A stretch of 64,000 bases of DNA from Sporosarcina sp. PTS2304 (lineage in GTDB: Bacteria > Bacillota > Bacilli > Bacillales_A > Planococcaceae): NCBI RefSeq assembly GCF_003351785.1, contig NZ_CP031230.1, forward strand, positions 620,001 through 684,000, read 5' to 3'. The stretch's first letter is position 1, and every line of letters starts with the position of its first letter. Below the pieces are notes generated by a model that was not told the origin of the DNA, searched no databases, and saw nothing but the letters and a program-made list of their open reading frames with translations. The translations under genes were made by a program, and so were the position numbers. Positions 28,129 to 36,116 of this stretch are shown here, in pieces.

Positions 28129-29417
28129 AAGAAGTAATTTTCGATCAACTGCAAGAAAAGATATATACGGAAACATTGGATAACGGTCTGAAAGTCGTCA
28201 TTTTACCTAAACGAGGGTATTCTAAAACGTTCGTAACATTTACTACTAAATATGGTTCTATCGACAGAACATTTAAACCGCATGGGAAAGATGAATTTAT
28301 AACAGTCCCGGACGGCATTGCGCACTTTCTAGAACATAAAATGTTTGAAAAAGAAGACGGTGATGTGTTTCAGAAATTTGGTTTGAATGGGGCATCTGCT
28401 AATGCTTATACTACATTCGGAAGAACAGCATATTTGTTTTCAGCAACGAATAAAGTGATGGAAAACACAAAAGTATTGTTGGACTTCGTTCAGCAACCGT
28501 ATTTTACTAAGCAAACTGTAGATAAAGAAAAGGGAATTATTGCCCAGGAAATTACGATGTATGATGATCAGCCGGATTGGCGTTTGTATTTTGGCACGAT
28601 AGAAAATTTGTATAAAGAGCATCCGGTGAAAATTGATATTGCGGGTACTGTAGAATCGATACAAGATATTACAGCAGAACATTTATATACATGTTATGAA
28701 ACGTTCTATCACCCTTCCAATATGTTGTTATTTGTTGTAGGGGCAGTAAACCCAGAAGAAATGATGACATTCATAAAAGAAGATCAAGAGCAAAAATCAT
28801 TTGATCAACCAGAACCAATTGAACGACAATTTCCAACTGAAACGAAAGCTGCTGATATTCCGGAACGAGTATTAACAATGGATGTTTCCAAGCCGAAATT
28901 GAATGTAGGTATGAAATGTACTGCAACTGATCAACAAGGTCAGCAAATGTTGGAAACTGAGCTTTCGGCTAATTTAGTGTTAGATAGCTTATTTGGAAGA
29001 ACGTCTTCATTCTACGAAAAAGCAAATGCGGAAGGTTTAGTAGATGAATCATTTTCCTATGAATTTTCAATGGAAGAAGGCTACGGGTTTGCGATGGTTG
29101 GTTCTGATACGGAAAAACCAGATCAATTAGAAGCATTGATCCGTCAGACGATTAAAGAAGCGAAAGAACAGTGGCCAGTACAAGCTGAAGATTTAGAAAG
29201 AATGCGCAGAAAGAAAATCGGTCAATTTATGCGTTCATTGAATTCCATAGAATTTATTGCCAATCAGTTTACACGCTATGAGTTCAATGAAATGAACTTA
29301 TTTGATGTAGTGCCGACACTTGAAAAATTATCAATGGATAAGTTGAAAGATGCCTTTGCAACGTTTTCCGATGATAGTAGCTATACCATCTTCAAAGTAT
29401 TGCCGCCAACCGCATGA
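28125..29417 (+). CDS. ymfH: M16 family zinc peptidase YmfH
   Basis: A 430-residue M16 peptidase with intact HFLEH in GIAHFLEHKMFEKEDGD, then NGASANAYTTFGRTAYLFSAT. The second domain carries LDSLFGRTSSFYEKANAEGLVDESFSYEF. It is the presumed catalytic partner of the preceding YmfF. The ATG overlaps the ymfF stop, and its own stop overlaps the ymfI start (ATGATGA), so the three are one operon. The substrate is not established; processing of small peptides is a reasonable guess from the family. Confidence 0.92.
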   Translation: MKEVIFDQLQEKIYTETLDNGLKVVILPKRGYSKTFVTFTTKYGSIDRTFKPHGKDEFITVPDGIAHFLEHKMFEKEDGDVFQKFGLNGASANAYTTFGRTAYLFSATNKVMENTKVLLDFVQQPYFTKQTVDKEKGIIAQEITMYDDQPDWRLYFGTIENLYKEHPVKIDIAGTVESIQDITAEHLYTCYETFYHPSNMLLFVVGAVNPEEMMTFIKEDQEQKSFDQPEPIERQFPTETKAADIPERVLTMDVSKPKLNVGMKCTATDQQGQQMLETELSANLVLDSLFGRTSSFYEKANAEGLVDESFSYEFSMEEGYGFAMVGSDTEKPDQLEALIRQTIKEAKEQWPVQAEDLERMRRKKIGQFMRSLNSIEFIANQFTRYEFNEMNLFDVVPTLEKLSMDKLKDAFATFSDDSSYTIFKVLPPTA

Positions 29418-30148
29418 TGACTCAACGGTTTGCGCTTGTACTAGGGGCATCCGGTGGAATAGGTGAAGTGATATCTAACCAACTTGCCGAGGCAGGTTGG
29501 TCATTATATTTACATTATCATTCCAATAGTCAACAGGTAACCAATTTACAAAAGGAATTAGCAGCAAAATATCCCCAGCAAGAATTTCGTATTGCACAGG
29601 CGGATTTTAGAATGGAGCATGCTGCGGATGAATTGGCGCTAAACGTCCAAAGTGTAGAAGCGATAGTCGTAGCAAATGGGCAGGCGGTAGTGAAATTACT
29701 ATCTGAAACAACTGCAATAGAGATGGCGGAATTATGGCAAGTACATATGCAAAATCCTGCACGTCTCATTGCGTTACTTTCAGCCAAACTACGCAAATGT
29801 CCTGTTTCTTATATTCTGTTCATTGGTTCTATTTGGGGGAGTGCAGGCGCTGCAGGAGAAGTGATGTATTCAGCAGTAAAAGGAGCACAGCATGCGTTTG
29901 TAAAAGCATACGCTAAAGAAGCTGCCTATTCCGGTATACGCGTAAATGCCATTGCGCCCGGCTGGATCGATACGCGGATGAATCAAGAGTTTTCTTCGGA
30001 AGAACGGCAGATGGTAATGGATCAAATTCCTTTATTGTCTGTAGGAACACCACAAGAAATAGCTAATATGGTCGAATTTATGCTTAGTGGAAAAGCGGAT
30101 TATATGACTGGTGAAATCATTCAAATTAATGGTGGCTGGTATATATAA
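29414..30148 (+). CDS. ymfI: short-chain dehydrogenase/reductase YmfI
   Basis: A 244-residue classical SDR. The N-terminal nucleotide site is LVLGASGGIGEVISNQLAEAGW. The catalytic Ser is in FIGSIWGSAG, and the YxxxK motif reads YSAVKGA. The ending MTGEIIQINGGWYI is typical of 3-oxoacyl-ACP-reductase-like SDRs. It is translationally coupled to ymfH (ATG 29414; ATG 29417 is possible) and followed by a terminator. The natural substrate is unknown. Confidence 0.91.
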   Translation: MMTQRFALVLGASGGIGEVISNQLAEAGWSLYLHYHSNSQQVTNLQKELAAKYPQQEFRIAQADFRMEHAADELALNVQSVEAIVVANGQAVVKLLSETTAIEMAELWQVHMQNPARLIALLSAKLRKCPVSYILFIGSIWGSAGAAGEVMYSAVKGAQHAFVKAYAKEAAYSGIRVNAIAPGWIDTRMNQEFSSEERQMVMDQIPLLSVGTPQEIANMVEFMLSGKADYMTGEIIQINGGWYI

Positions 30149-30156
30149 CGTGTTGG

Positions 30157-30191
30157 GAAAAGGACGGTTCGTTAAGTCCTTTTCTTTTTTT
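30157..30191 (+). terminator. intrinsic terminator after ymfI
   Basis: GAAAAGGAC/GTCCTTTTC stem with a 10-nt loop and a T-run interrupted by one C. Confidence 0.9.
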
Positions 30192-30274
30192 CTTTAATTC
30201 ACTCGAGCTATCCGCTATTATAGAACTACATACAGACAGTTAACCTGTAAAAAATATGTAGGGGAGTGTGTCGA

Positions 30275-31072
30275 ATGGGAGAATGGTATGTCGAATATGA
30301 GATACAAGTGAATCGTCCTGGATTACTAGGAGATATTGCTTCTTTACTCGGAATGTTGCGAGTAGATATTGTAACGATTAACGGCGTGGATGGCAGATAC
30401 CGCGGTATGCTCGTCCATACGGATCACGATCAGCAAATAAAGCGTTTCGAGTTGATTGCTTCTACGATGGATACCATTGTAATTCATAAAATTAGGGAAC
30501 CTAAACTACGTGATGTGCTGGCAGTTCGTCACGGACATTATATCCAAAGAGGGACAGATGATCGCCGAACGTTTCAATTTATCCGAAGTGAACTTGGTAT
30601 ATTAGTAGACTTTTTAGCAGAAGTGTTTAAGCAGGATGGTCATAAATTGATCGGTGTCCGTGGTATGCCGCGTGTAGGAAAGACCGAATCAGTCGTTGCA
30701 GCTAGCGTATGTGCTAATAAAAAGTGGATATTTTTATCATCAACAATGATTAAACAAACCGTCAGAACGAGTATGATGGGTGATGAGTTTTCAGATGACA
30801 ACATATTCATATTGGACGGTATCGTTACGCGGAAATCTTCAGATGAACGTCATATGCAATTGGTGCGCGAAATTATGAGTATGCCTACGATTAAAGTGGT
30901 AGAGCACCCGGACATGTTCGTTAAACAATCGGAATATACTATTGATGATTTTGATATAATTGTAGAATTGAGAACGGATATAGATCAGGAAATCACGTAC
31001 GATATTTTAGAGAAAAATGATCAGATGTCTACCCATAATCCGATGGGTGGATTTGATATGTTTAATGGATGA
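30275..31072 (+). CDS. ymfK: YmfK family protein (DUF3388)
   Basis: A 265-residue conserved Bacillota protein of unknown function. The first about 80 residues look like an ACT-type regulatory fold (VEYEIQVNRPGLLGDIASLLGMLRVDIVTING). The second half includes a loop GVRGMPRVGKTES that resembles, but does not perfectly match, a P-loop. The start ATG 30275 follows AGGGGAG at 8 nt; GTG 30266 overlaps that site. The position between ymfI and rodZ matches B. subtilis ymfK. Confidence 0.88.
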   Translation: MGEWYVEYEIQVNRPGLLGDIASLLGMLRVDIVTINGVDGRYRGMLVHTDHDQQIKRFELIASTMDTIVIHKIREPKLRDVLAVRHGHYIQRGTDDRRTFQFIRSELGILVDFLAEVFKQDGHKLIGVRGMPRVGKTESVVAASVCANKKWIFLSSTMIKQTVRTSMMGDEFSDDNIFILDGIVTRKSSDERHMQLVREIMSMPTIKVVEHPDMFVKQSEYTIDDFDIIVELRTDIDQEITYDILEKNDQMSTHNPMGGFDMFNG

Positions 31073-31116
31073 AATCGTATATCTTGAAAGTTTAAAAAAT
31101 AAGGCAGGTGAGAAAA

Positions 31117-31941
31117 TTGACTGGATTAGGCAGTCGCTTAAAAGAAGCGAGAATCGCAAAAGGTTTAACACTAGATGACTTACAAAATGAAACTAAAATT
31201 CAAAAGCGTTATTTAGCAGGAATTGAAGAAGAAGATTTTACAAGCATGCCCGGCGCCTTCTATATACGTGTATTTATTAAACAATACGCAGAAGCGGTAG
31301 ACGTAGATGCGGAAGAAATGCTGGCTATTTATCAAGAAGAATACGGCAATGCCATTCAGGAGCAACATCAAAAAGTAACACCTCCCGTGCTTCAAAGAAG
31401 TAGTGCAGGGCTTCAAACGAGCGCAAAACTACAAGAGATGTTACCTAAAATTATTGTGGCATTATTCATTGTGGTAATTTTAGTCATTAGTTATTTACTG
31501 TTGCGTGATAAATCGTTAGATCCGAACGTAGACAGTGATCCTCTTAATCCGAACAACGCAATTATTGAAAATCCAACTGAGCAACCTAAGCCGAGCGAGA
31601 GTGTAAAAGAAGAGCCTGTTCAAAAACTACAACTGGACTCTACATCTGGAGAGTCTTCTACCTTTACTTTGGCAAATACAGAAGAACTGAAATTAGTCGT
31701 TACCACATCGGGGGATTCATGGATTTCTGTAACCGACGAGCAAGGTGAAGAAAGAATGCCGGGGCCTGGCGCAAGAGTAATGCTGGCGGGAGAAAGTGTC
31801 GAAATTGATGCGTCGAATGCAGAAAAGATTCGCATTCGAGTGGGGAACTATTCAGTAGCTGAACTAGTAGTCAATGGACAAAAAATTGATTATCCAACTC
31901 AGCTTATTCCACAAAATATTATCATTACTCACACTCCGTAG
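31117..31941 (+). CDS. rodZ: cell-shape protein RodZ-like (YmfM)
   Basis: A 274-residue bitopic membrane protein of the RodZ family, linking MreB filaments to the elongation machinery. The N-terminal HTH_25 domain (about 1-80) has LGSRLKEARIAKGLTLDDLQNETKIQKRYLAGIE. One membrane segment follows at about 110-128 (IIVALFIVVILVISYLLL), then an acidic Ser/Pro-rich spacer and a C-terminal external domain (DUF4115, SWISVTDEQGEE). The TTG start at 31117 is favoured, because AGGTGA is 5 nt upstream and MTGLGSRLKEAR is the family N-terminus. A terminator follows. Confidence 0.9.
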   Translation: MTGLGSRLKEARIAKGLTLDDLQNETKIQKRYLAGIEEEDFTSMPGAFYIRVFIKQYAEAVDVDAEEMLAIYQEEYGNAIQEQHQKVTPPVLQRSSAGLQTSAKLQEMLPKIIVALFIVVILVISYLLLRDKSLDPNVDSDPLNPNNAIIENPTEQPKPSESVKEEPVQKLQLDSTSGESSTFTLANTEELKLVVTTSGDSWISVTDEQGEERMPGPGARVMLAGESVEIDASNAEKIRIRVGNYSVAELVVNGQKIDYPTQLIPQNIIITHTP

Positions 31942-31942
31942 A

Positions 31943-31976
31943 AAAATAGTCATCTATAAGGATGACTATTTTGTTG
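31943..31976 (+). terminator. intrinsic terminator after rodZ
   Basis: Perfect 12-bp stem AAAATAGTCATC/GATGACTATTTT with a 6-nt loop and a T-rich 3' side. It begins two bases after the stop codon. Confidence 0.85.
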
Positions 31977-32019
31977 TGAAGAGGGAAAACTAGTGAAAAG
32001 CATGGAAGGTGGAAGGTTT

Positions 32020-32598
32020 ATGAATTTACCTAATAAAATTACGCTCTCGAGAGTCTTGATGATTCCGTTTTTCATCTTGTTCCTAGCAGTGGATTTTGGC
32101 TGGGGAATGATTACAATTGGCGGCGTTACGATGCCAGTTGAACATTTAGTGGGAGCTATTATATTTATTATTGCGTCAACGACAGATTGGTTAGATGGAT
32201 ATTTAGCAAGGAAAAACAACTTAGTAACAAATATGGGGAAATTTCTAGATCCACTGGCGGATAAATTATTAGTTTCTGCCGCTTTTATTTTATTAGTAGA
32301 AATGGGTGCTGCACCTGCTTGGATCGTTATCGTCATTATTAGTCGAGAATTTGCGGTTACGGGACTTCGTTTGATTTTAGCAGGTGGTGGTGAAGTAGTC
32401 GCAGCTAATCAACTAGGTAAAATAAAAACGGTGGCCCAATTATTGGCGATTTCGTTTCTTTTATTACACAATATATTTTTTGAAGCAATCGGTATTCCAT
32501 TCGGCACAATTATGCTCTACATTGCGTTAATATTTACTGTTTGGTCAGGTGTAGACTATTTCATTAAGAATCGAAAAGTATTAGTAGAGTCCATGTGA
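32020..32598 (+). CDS. pgsA: CDP-diacylglycerol-glycerol-3-phosphate 3-phosphatidyltransferase
   Basis: A 192-residue integral membrane enzyme making phosphatidylglycerol phosphate, the committed step to PG and cardiolipin. The CDP-alcohol phosphotransferase signature is complete: the DWLDGYLARKNN segment followed by GKFLDPLADK, carrying all catalytic Asp residues. Several hydrophobic segments span the protein. The start ATG 32020 follows GGTGGAAGG; the longer in-frame extension is not family-like. cinA and recA follow, as in B. subtilis. Confidence 0.96.
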   Translation: MNLPNKITLSRVLMIPFFILFLAVDFGWGMITIGGVTMPVEHLVGAIIFIIASTTDWLDGYLARKNNLVTNMGKFLDPLADKLLVSAAFILLVEMGAAPAWIVIVIISREFAVTGLRLILAGGGEVVAANQLGKIKTVAQLLAISFLLLHNIFFEAIGIPFGTIMLYIALIFTVWSGVDYFIKNRKVLVESM

Positions 32599-32614
32599 GG
32601 AGTGTTTTGCAGTC

Positions 32615-33871
32615 ATGAGAGCAGAAGTCATTGCGGTAGGTTCAGAATTATTATTAGGTCAAATAACGAATACGAATGCGAAATTCATCTCCAGCAGATT
32701 AGCTGAAGTCGGGATCGACGTTTATTATCATACAGTAGTAGGGGATAATCCTGAACGTTTGGCGGAAACGATTCAGTTAGCGAAACGACGTGCAGACATT
32801 TTGATTTTTAGTGGAGGACTTGGCCCAACTAAAGACGATTTGACAAAACAAACAATCGCTCAGCAGTTGGGGTGTGAACTAGTATCAGATGATGAAGCGA
32901 TGGAAACGATTCGACAGTATTTTAAGCAAGTCGGGAAAGTGATGACTGACAATAATAAGCAACAAGCACTCGTACTCGAAGGTGCAACAGTTCTACCAAA
33001 CCGTTATGGAATGGCACCAGGAATTGCGATAGAAAAGGATCAAAAACAGTATATTTTATTACCAGGGCCACCGAGCGAATTGGAGCCTATGTTTGAAAAT
33101 GAAGCCATTCCTTACTTGTTACATGTTTTTGGAAAACAAGATATTATCGTTTCTAAAGTGTTGAAGTTGCAAGGTATTGGGGAATCGGAGTTAGAAGTTA
33201 GAATTCAATCCATTCTAGAAAGTCAAACAAATCCCACCATTGCGCCACTCGCTTCTCCAGGAATGGTGAAATTGCGTATAACGGCAAAAGCTGATTCAGA
33301 AGAGGAAGCAGAAAAACTTATTCTTCCTGTAGAACAAGAAATTCGCGCAATAGTAGGCGATTATATTTATGGAGTCAATGACGACACGTTAGCTTCTAAA
33401 GCAACAGAATTATTGTTGCAAAATGATTGGTCGATATCAGCAGCAGAAAGCTTAACATCTGGAATGTTCATGGCAGAGCTCGGATCTGAGCCAGGCATTG
33501 GTAATGCGCTTAAAGGCGGTGTCGTCGTATACAATGAAGAAATGAAAATTGAGAGACTGAATATTTCACGTTCTTTACTCGATTATCATGGAATTGTTAG
33601 TGCCGAATGTGCAGAAGCATTAGCTGAAAATGTAAGAGAGCAATTCGGTACAACATTTGGGGTTGGATTGACGGGAGCTGCCGGACCGGAGTCGCATGAT
33701 GGACAACCACCCGGCACGGTATGGATTGGTATCGCGACAGAGGATTTAGAAACTGCTTCTTATAAACTTCAATTATCTGGTTCGCGTAATTCTAATCGTA
33801 AGCGTTCTGTCCAATTTGCCATCCACTATTTAATACAGAAAATGAGAGAGAAAAAAGAAGTGAAGTATTGA
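32615..33871 (+). CDS. cinA: CinA family protein (competence/damage-inducible, NMN-amidase-like domain)
   Basis: A 418-residue CinA. The N-terminal MoaB/MogA-like domain (about 1-170) starts MRAEVIAVGSELLLGQITNTNAKFIS and holds LIFSGGLGPTKDDLTKQTIA. The C-terminal domain (about 255-415) has AAESLTSGMFMAELG and the VGLTGAAGPESHDGQPPGTVWIG motif of nicotinamide-mononucleotide deamidases. In B. subtilis it is competence-induced and precedes recA, as here. Start ATG 32615 after GAGGAGTG. Confidence 0.95.
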   Translation: MRAEVIAVGSELLLGQITNTNAKFISSRLAEVGIDVYYHTVVGDNPERLAETIQLAKRRADILIFSGGLGPTKDDLTKQTIAQQLGCELVSDDEAMETIRQYFKQVGKVMTDNNKQQALVLEGATVLPNRYGMAPGIAIEKDQKQYILLPGPPSELEPMFENEAIPYLLHVFGKQDIIVSKVLKLQGIGESELEVRIQSILESQTNPTIAPLASPGMVKLRITAKADSEEEAEKLILPVEQEIRAIVGDYIYGVNDDTLASKATELLLQNDWSISAAESLTSGMFMAELGSEPGIGNALKGGVVVYNEEMKIERLNISRSLLDYHGIVSAECAEALAENVREQFGTTFGVGLTGAAGPESHDGQPPGTVWIGIATEDLETASYKLQLSGSRNSNRKRSVQFAIHYLIQKMREKKEVKY

Positions 33872-33922
33872 ATTTTACCCTCATATTCGACTAAGAAAAT
33901 GAATTTTACCTCCCTTTTCGAC
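33869..33922 (+). repeat. two imperfect direct repeats in the recA upstream region
   Basis: TGAATTTTACC-N6-TTCGAC occurs at 33869-33891 and 33900-33922, a spacing of 31 bases, i.e. about three helical turns. The first copy overlaps the cinA stop codon. They lie upstream of the LexA box and recA promoter. Confidence 0.6.
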
Positions 33923-33952
33923 CTTGTTTTTCATTTTCTACAGATCAAAAAT

Positions 33953-33966
33953 CGAATACCCGTTCG
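33953..33966. promoter_or_regulatory. LexA (SOS) box of recA
   Basis: CGAATACCCGTTCG matches the Gram-positive LexA operator CGAAC-N4-GTTCG at nine of ten positions. It ends 8 bases before the -35 of the recA promoter. Confidence 0.85.
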
Positions 33967-33974
33967 TTTATTTC

Positions 33975-34003
33975 TTGTGTAATTGGATGAGAAAAGGTAT
34001 AAT
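33975..34003 (+). promoter_or_regulatory. sigma-A promoter of recA
   Basis: TTGTGT (33975-33980), a 17-nt spacer and perfect TATAAT (33998-34003), directly downstream of the LexA box and about 33 nt before the recA start. Confidence 0.8.
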
Positions 34004-34036
34004 AGAAATAGAAAAAGAGTTGAGGAGGAATTTTAA

Positions 34037-35101
34037 TTGAGCAATCGTAAAGCAGCACTAGATATGGCATTAAAACAAATAGAAAAGCAATTTGGTAAAG
34101 GTTCTGTTATGAAACTAGGCGAGAAAACGGATCTACAAATCGCTACATCTTCATCAGGTTCACTAGCATTAGATTCAGCACTTGGTATTGGCGGGTACCC
34201 TCGCGGACGTGTGATCGAAGTATACGGACCGGAGAGTTCTGGTAAAACGACAGTAGCTTTACATGCGATTGCTGAAGTGCAGGCAAACGGCGGGACAGCG
34301 GCGTTTATAGATGCGGAGCACGCTCTTGATCCTGTCTATGCACAAAAGTTAGGTGTAAACATTGACGAACTATTACTTTCTCAACCTGATACTGGCGAAC
34401 AAGCTCTGGAAATTGCCGAAGCACTTGTTCGAAGTGGTGCAGTTGATATTATCGTAGTAGACTCAGTTGCTGCATTAGTACCGAAAGCAGAAATTGAAGG
34501 GGAGATGGGAGATGCGCACGTAGGTTTACAAGCTCGTCTTATGTCCCAAGCATTACGTAAACTTTCGGGTGCTATTAACAAATCCAATACGATTGCAGTA
34601 TTTATTAACCAAATTCGTGAAAAAGTTGGAGTAATGTTTGGTAATCCTGAAGTTACACCTGGTGGTCGTGCGTTAAAATTCTATTCTTCTGTCCGTTTGG
34701 AAGTGCGTCGTGGAGAAGCGATCAAGCAAGGAAACGATATTATGGGGAATAAGACAAGAATCCGTGTAGTGAAGAACAAAGTAGCTCCCCCTTTTAGAAC
34801 AGCTGAAGTGGATATTATGTACGGTGAAGGTATTTCAAAAGAAGGAGAAATTCTTGATCTCGGTTCAGAGTTGGAAGTTGTTCAAAAAAGCGGTGCATGG
34901 TATTCCTACGAGGGAGAGCGTTTAGGACAAGGTCGCGAAAACGCGAAGCAGTTCCTGAAGGAAAACGTAACTATGCGTAACGAAATCGCAGCGAAGATTC
35001 GTGAGTCGTATGGAATGGATGATAATACTAATTACGTGATTGGTGCTCATGATGAAGAAGATGAGCTAGATGAATTGCTGTTAATTCCAGATGAGAAGTA
35101 A
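34037..35101 (+). CDS. recA: recombinase RecA
   Basis: A 354-residue RecA that forms filaments on ssDNA, catalyses strand exchange and activates LexA self-cleavage. The N-terminus reads [25 protein letters not shown]. The Walker A GPESSGKT lies at residues 64-71, the Walker B is [10 protein letters not shown], and the DNA-binding loop region is [23 protein letters not shown]. The C-terminal tail is acidic. The start is TTG 34037, 8 nt after GAGGAGG; no better codon exists. The gene is autonomous, SOS-controlled by the upstream LexA box and closed by a terminator. Confidence 0.98.
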   Translation: MSNRKAALDMALKQIEKQFGKGSVMKLGEKTDLQIATSSSGSLALDSALGIGGYPRGRVIEVYGPESSGKTTVALHAIAEVQANGGTAAFIDAEHALDPVYAQKLGVNIDELLLSQPDTGEQALEIAEALVRSGAVDIIVVDSVAALVPKAEIEGEMGDAHVGLQARLMSQALRKLSGAINKSNTIAVFINQIREKVGVMFGNPEVTPGGRALKFYSSVRLEVRRGEAIKQGNDIMGNKTRIRVVKNKVAPPFRTAEVDIMYGEGISKEGEILDLGSELEVVQKSGAWYSYEGERLGQGRENAKQFLKENVTMRNEIAAKIRESYGMDDNTNYVIGAHDEEDELDELLLIPDEK

Positions 35102-35114
35102 TTTTTAAGTATAG

Positions 35115-35159
35115 GTTGTTCAGGATGTCGCAATATGCGACGTGTTGAACAACTTTTTT
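35115..35159 (+). terminator. intrinsic terminator after recA
   Basis: GTTGTTCA/TGAACAAC outer stem with an inner GTCGCA/TGCGAC stem and a run of six T. Confidence 0.93.
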
Positions 35160-35164
35160 ATTTT

Positions 35165-35335
35165 AGCGAAGATAAGTAGGGGGGGTATCTTTCTATTACT
35201 ACAACAGCGTGTAAGTAATCTGTCTTCGCTGAAGTGACTACAGTGAACAGTCACCTTCAAAAATCTGCAACGTCACCAACTAATCATGCACTAACCTATA
35301 CAATCCTTGAATTAGTGTCCGTAAGTCAGTTGGTG
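35165..35335. repeat. cluster of inverted repeats downstream of recA
   Basis: Three successive hairpins: AGCGAAGA (35165-35172) with TCTTCGCT (35223-35230); GTGACT (35234-35239) with AGTCAC (35249-35254); and a nested CACCAACT/AGTTGGTG plus CACTAA/TTAGTG (35274-35335). The last one runs into the interspersed repeat that follows. No gene is visible here. Confidence 0.55.
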
Positions 35336-35707
35336 TTCGCCCAGAAATTAGAGTGGAATGAGTGACTTTTCTCCTTGGTGCAGGAAATGAGGGTACGTGT
35401 GAGGATTCTCCCACCAGAACCGGACGCTTTCCTGAGGGCACGCGGCGGACTCGCCAGAAGTGCGTTAGCGATTACGCCTGTAAATGCAAAGATGTGCTCC
35501 TTTTCGCTGCGCTTCACTCGCAAAAGCACATCTTTGCACTTGACAGGTGTAATTCGCAATGCTTGACGGTCCACCGCGCCCCCTCCGGAAAGCGTATCGT
35601 CTGGAAGCGTAAGCCGTAAGACTCTTCAAGTTAGCCTTGCTCTATCCAATCGCTTTTAAGTAAATCAATGAATGAATTACAAATAATATTGTTAATCAAT
35701 AGTCTTG
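35312..35707 (-). mobile_element. MITE-like interspersed palindromic repeat, copy A (reverse orientation)
   Basis: GC-rich, gene-free block with two imperfectly complementary arms (about 35426-35481 and 35543-35600, including CGCGGCGGAC/GTCCACCGCG). They surround a perfect 14-bp hairpin stem (35485-35498 with 35525-35538). Read on the minus strand, its end CAAGACTATTGATTAAC resembles the ends of copies at 41833 and 57087, and long internal stretches are shared with both. No transposase is present. The left boundary is uncertain. Open frames here are products of the palindrome, not genes. Confidence 0.7.
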
Positions 35708-35776
35708 GGAAAATACAATAGAAGAAAAAATTGATTGTAAAAATTCTCGGGTTTGTCGAATTTAACTCATCATTCC

Positions 35777-35805
35777 TTGACACATTAAAACTACAGCTAT
35801 ACAAT
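35777..35805 (+). promoter_or_regulatory. strong sigma-A promoter of rny
   Basis: Perfect TTGACA (35777-35782), a 17-nt spacer and TACAAT (35800-35805). Transcription from here gives a leader of about 300 nt before the rny start. Confidence 0.8.
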
Positions 35806-35811
35806 TAAAGT

Positions 35812-36116
35812 GGTGTATTCTATATGCCTAATATTACTCAAAACAATGAATTGTTTTTGGCAGTATGTTGATTTTAACTTAATTCAACAAACACGAAACT
35901 TATCTAAAAAATTAGTAGAATGAATGTCAAATCGTCCCGAAACAGCAGGGTCTCATAGCCCGGTTGGGTTAAGTTAGTGCCTTCGGCGTTTTCACAGATA
36001 GACGGGACATTACCAAGCTGGAATGGTAAAAGAGTACGTGAAATAGATTCGCCGTGGCAAAATTAATTATACGAGCCGACTGAAAAGAAAAGAATAAGCA
36101 GGAGGAGGTGACCTCA
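35812..36116 (+). promoter_or_regulatory. long structured 5' leader of rny, possible cis-regulatory RNA
   Basis: About 300 nt between the promoter and rny. It contains the AAAACAAT/ATTGTTTT hairpin within TGCC/GGCA, TGTTGA/TCAACA, a GC-rich domain closed by GTCCCG (35934-35939) with CGGGAC (36003-36008), and TTACCA (36010-36015) with TGGTAA (36024-36029). A 15-codon reading frame begins at 35824. I do not recognise it as a known riboswitch class. An autoregulatory leader for an RNase is inference. Confidence 0.5.

Noticed and set aside
35362..35619. Open reading frames of 60-85 codons in the recA-rny gap
   Set aside because: They run through the palindromic repeat, are mirrored on the other strand and have no family-like sequence or proper ribosome site.
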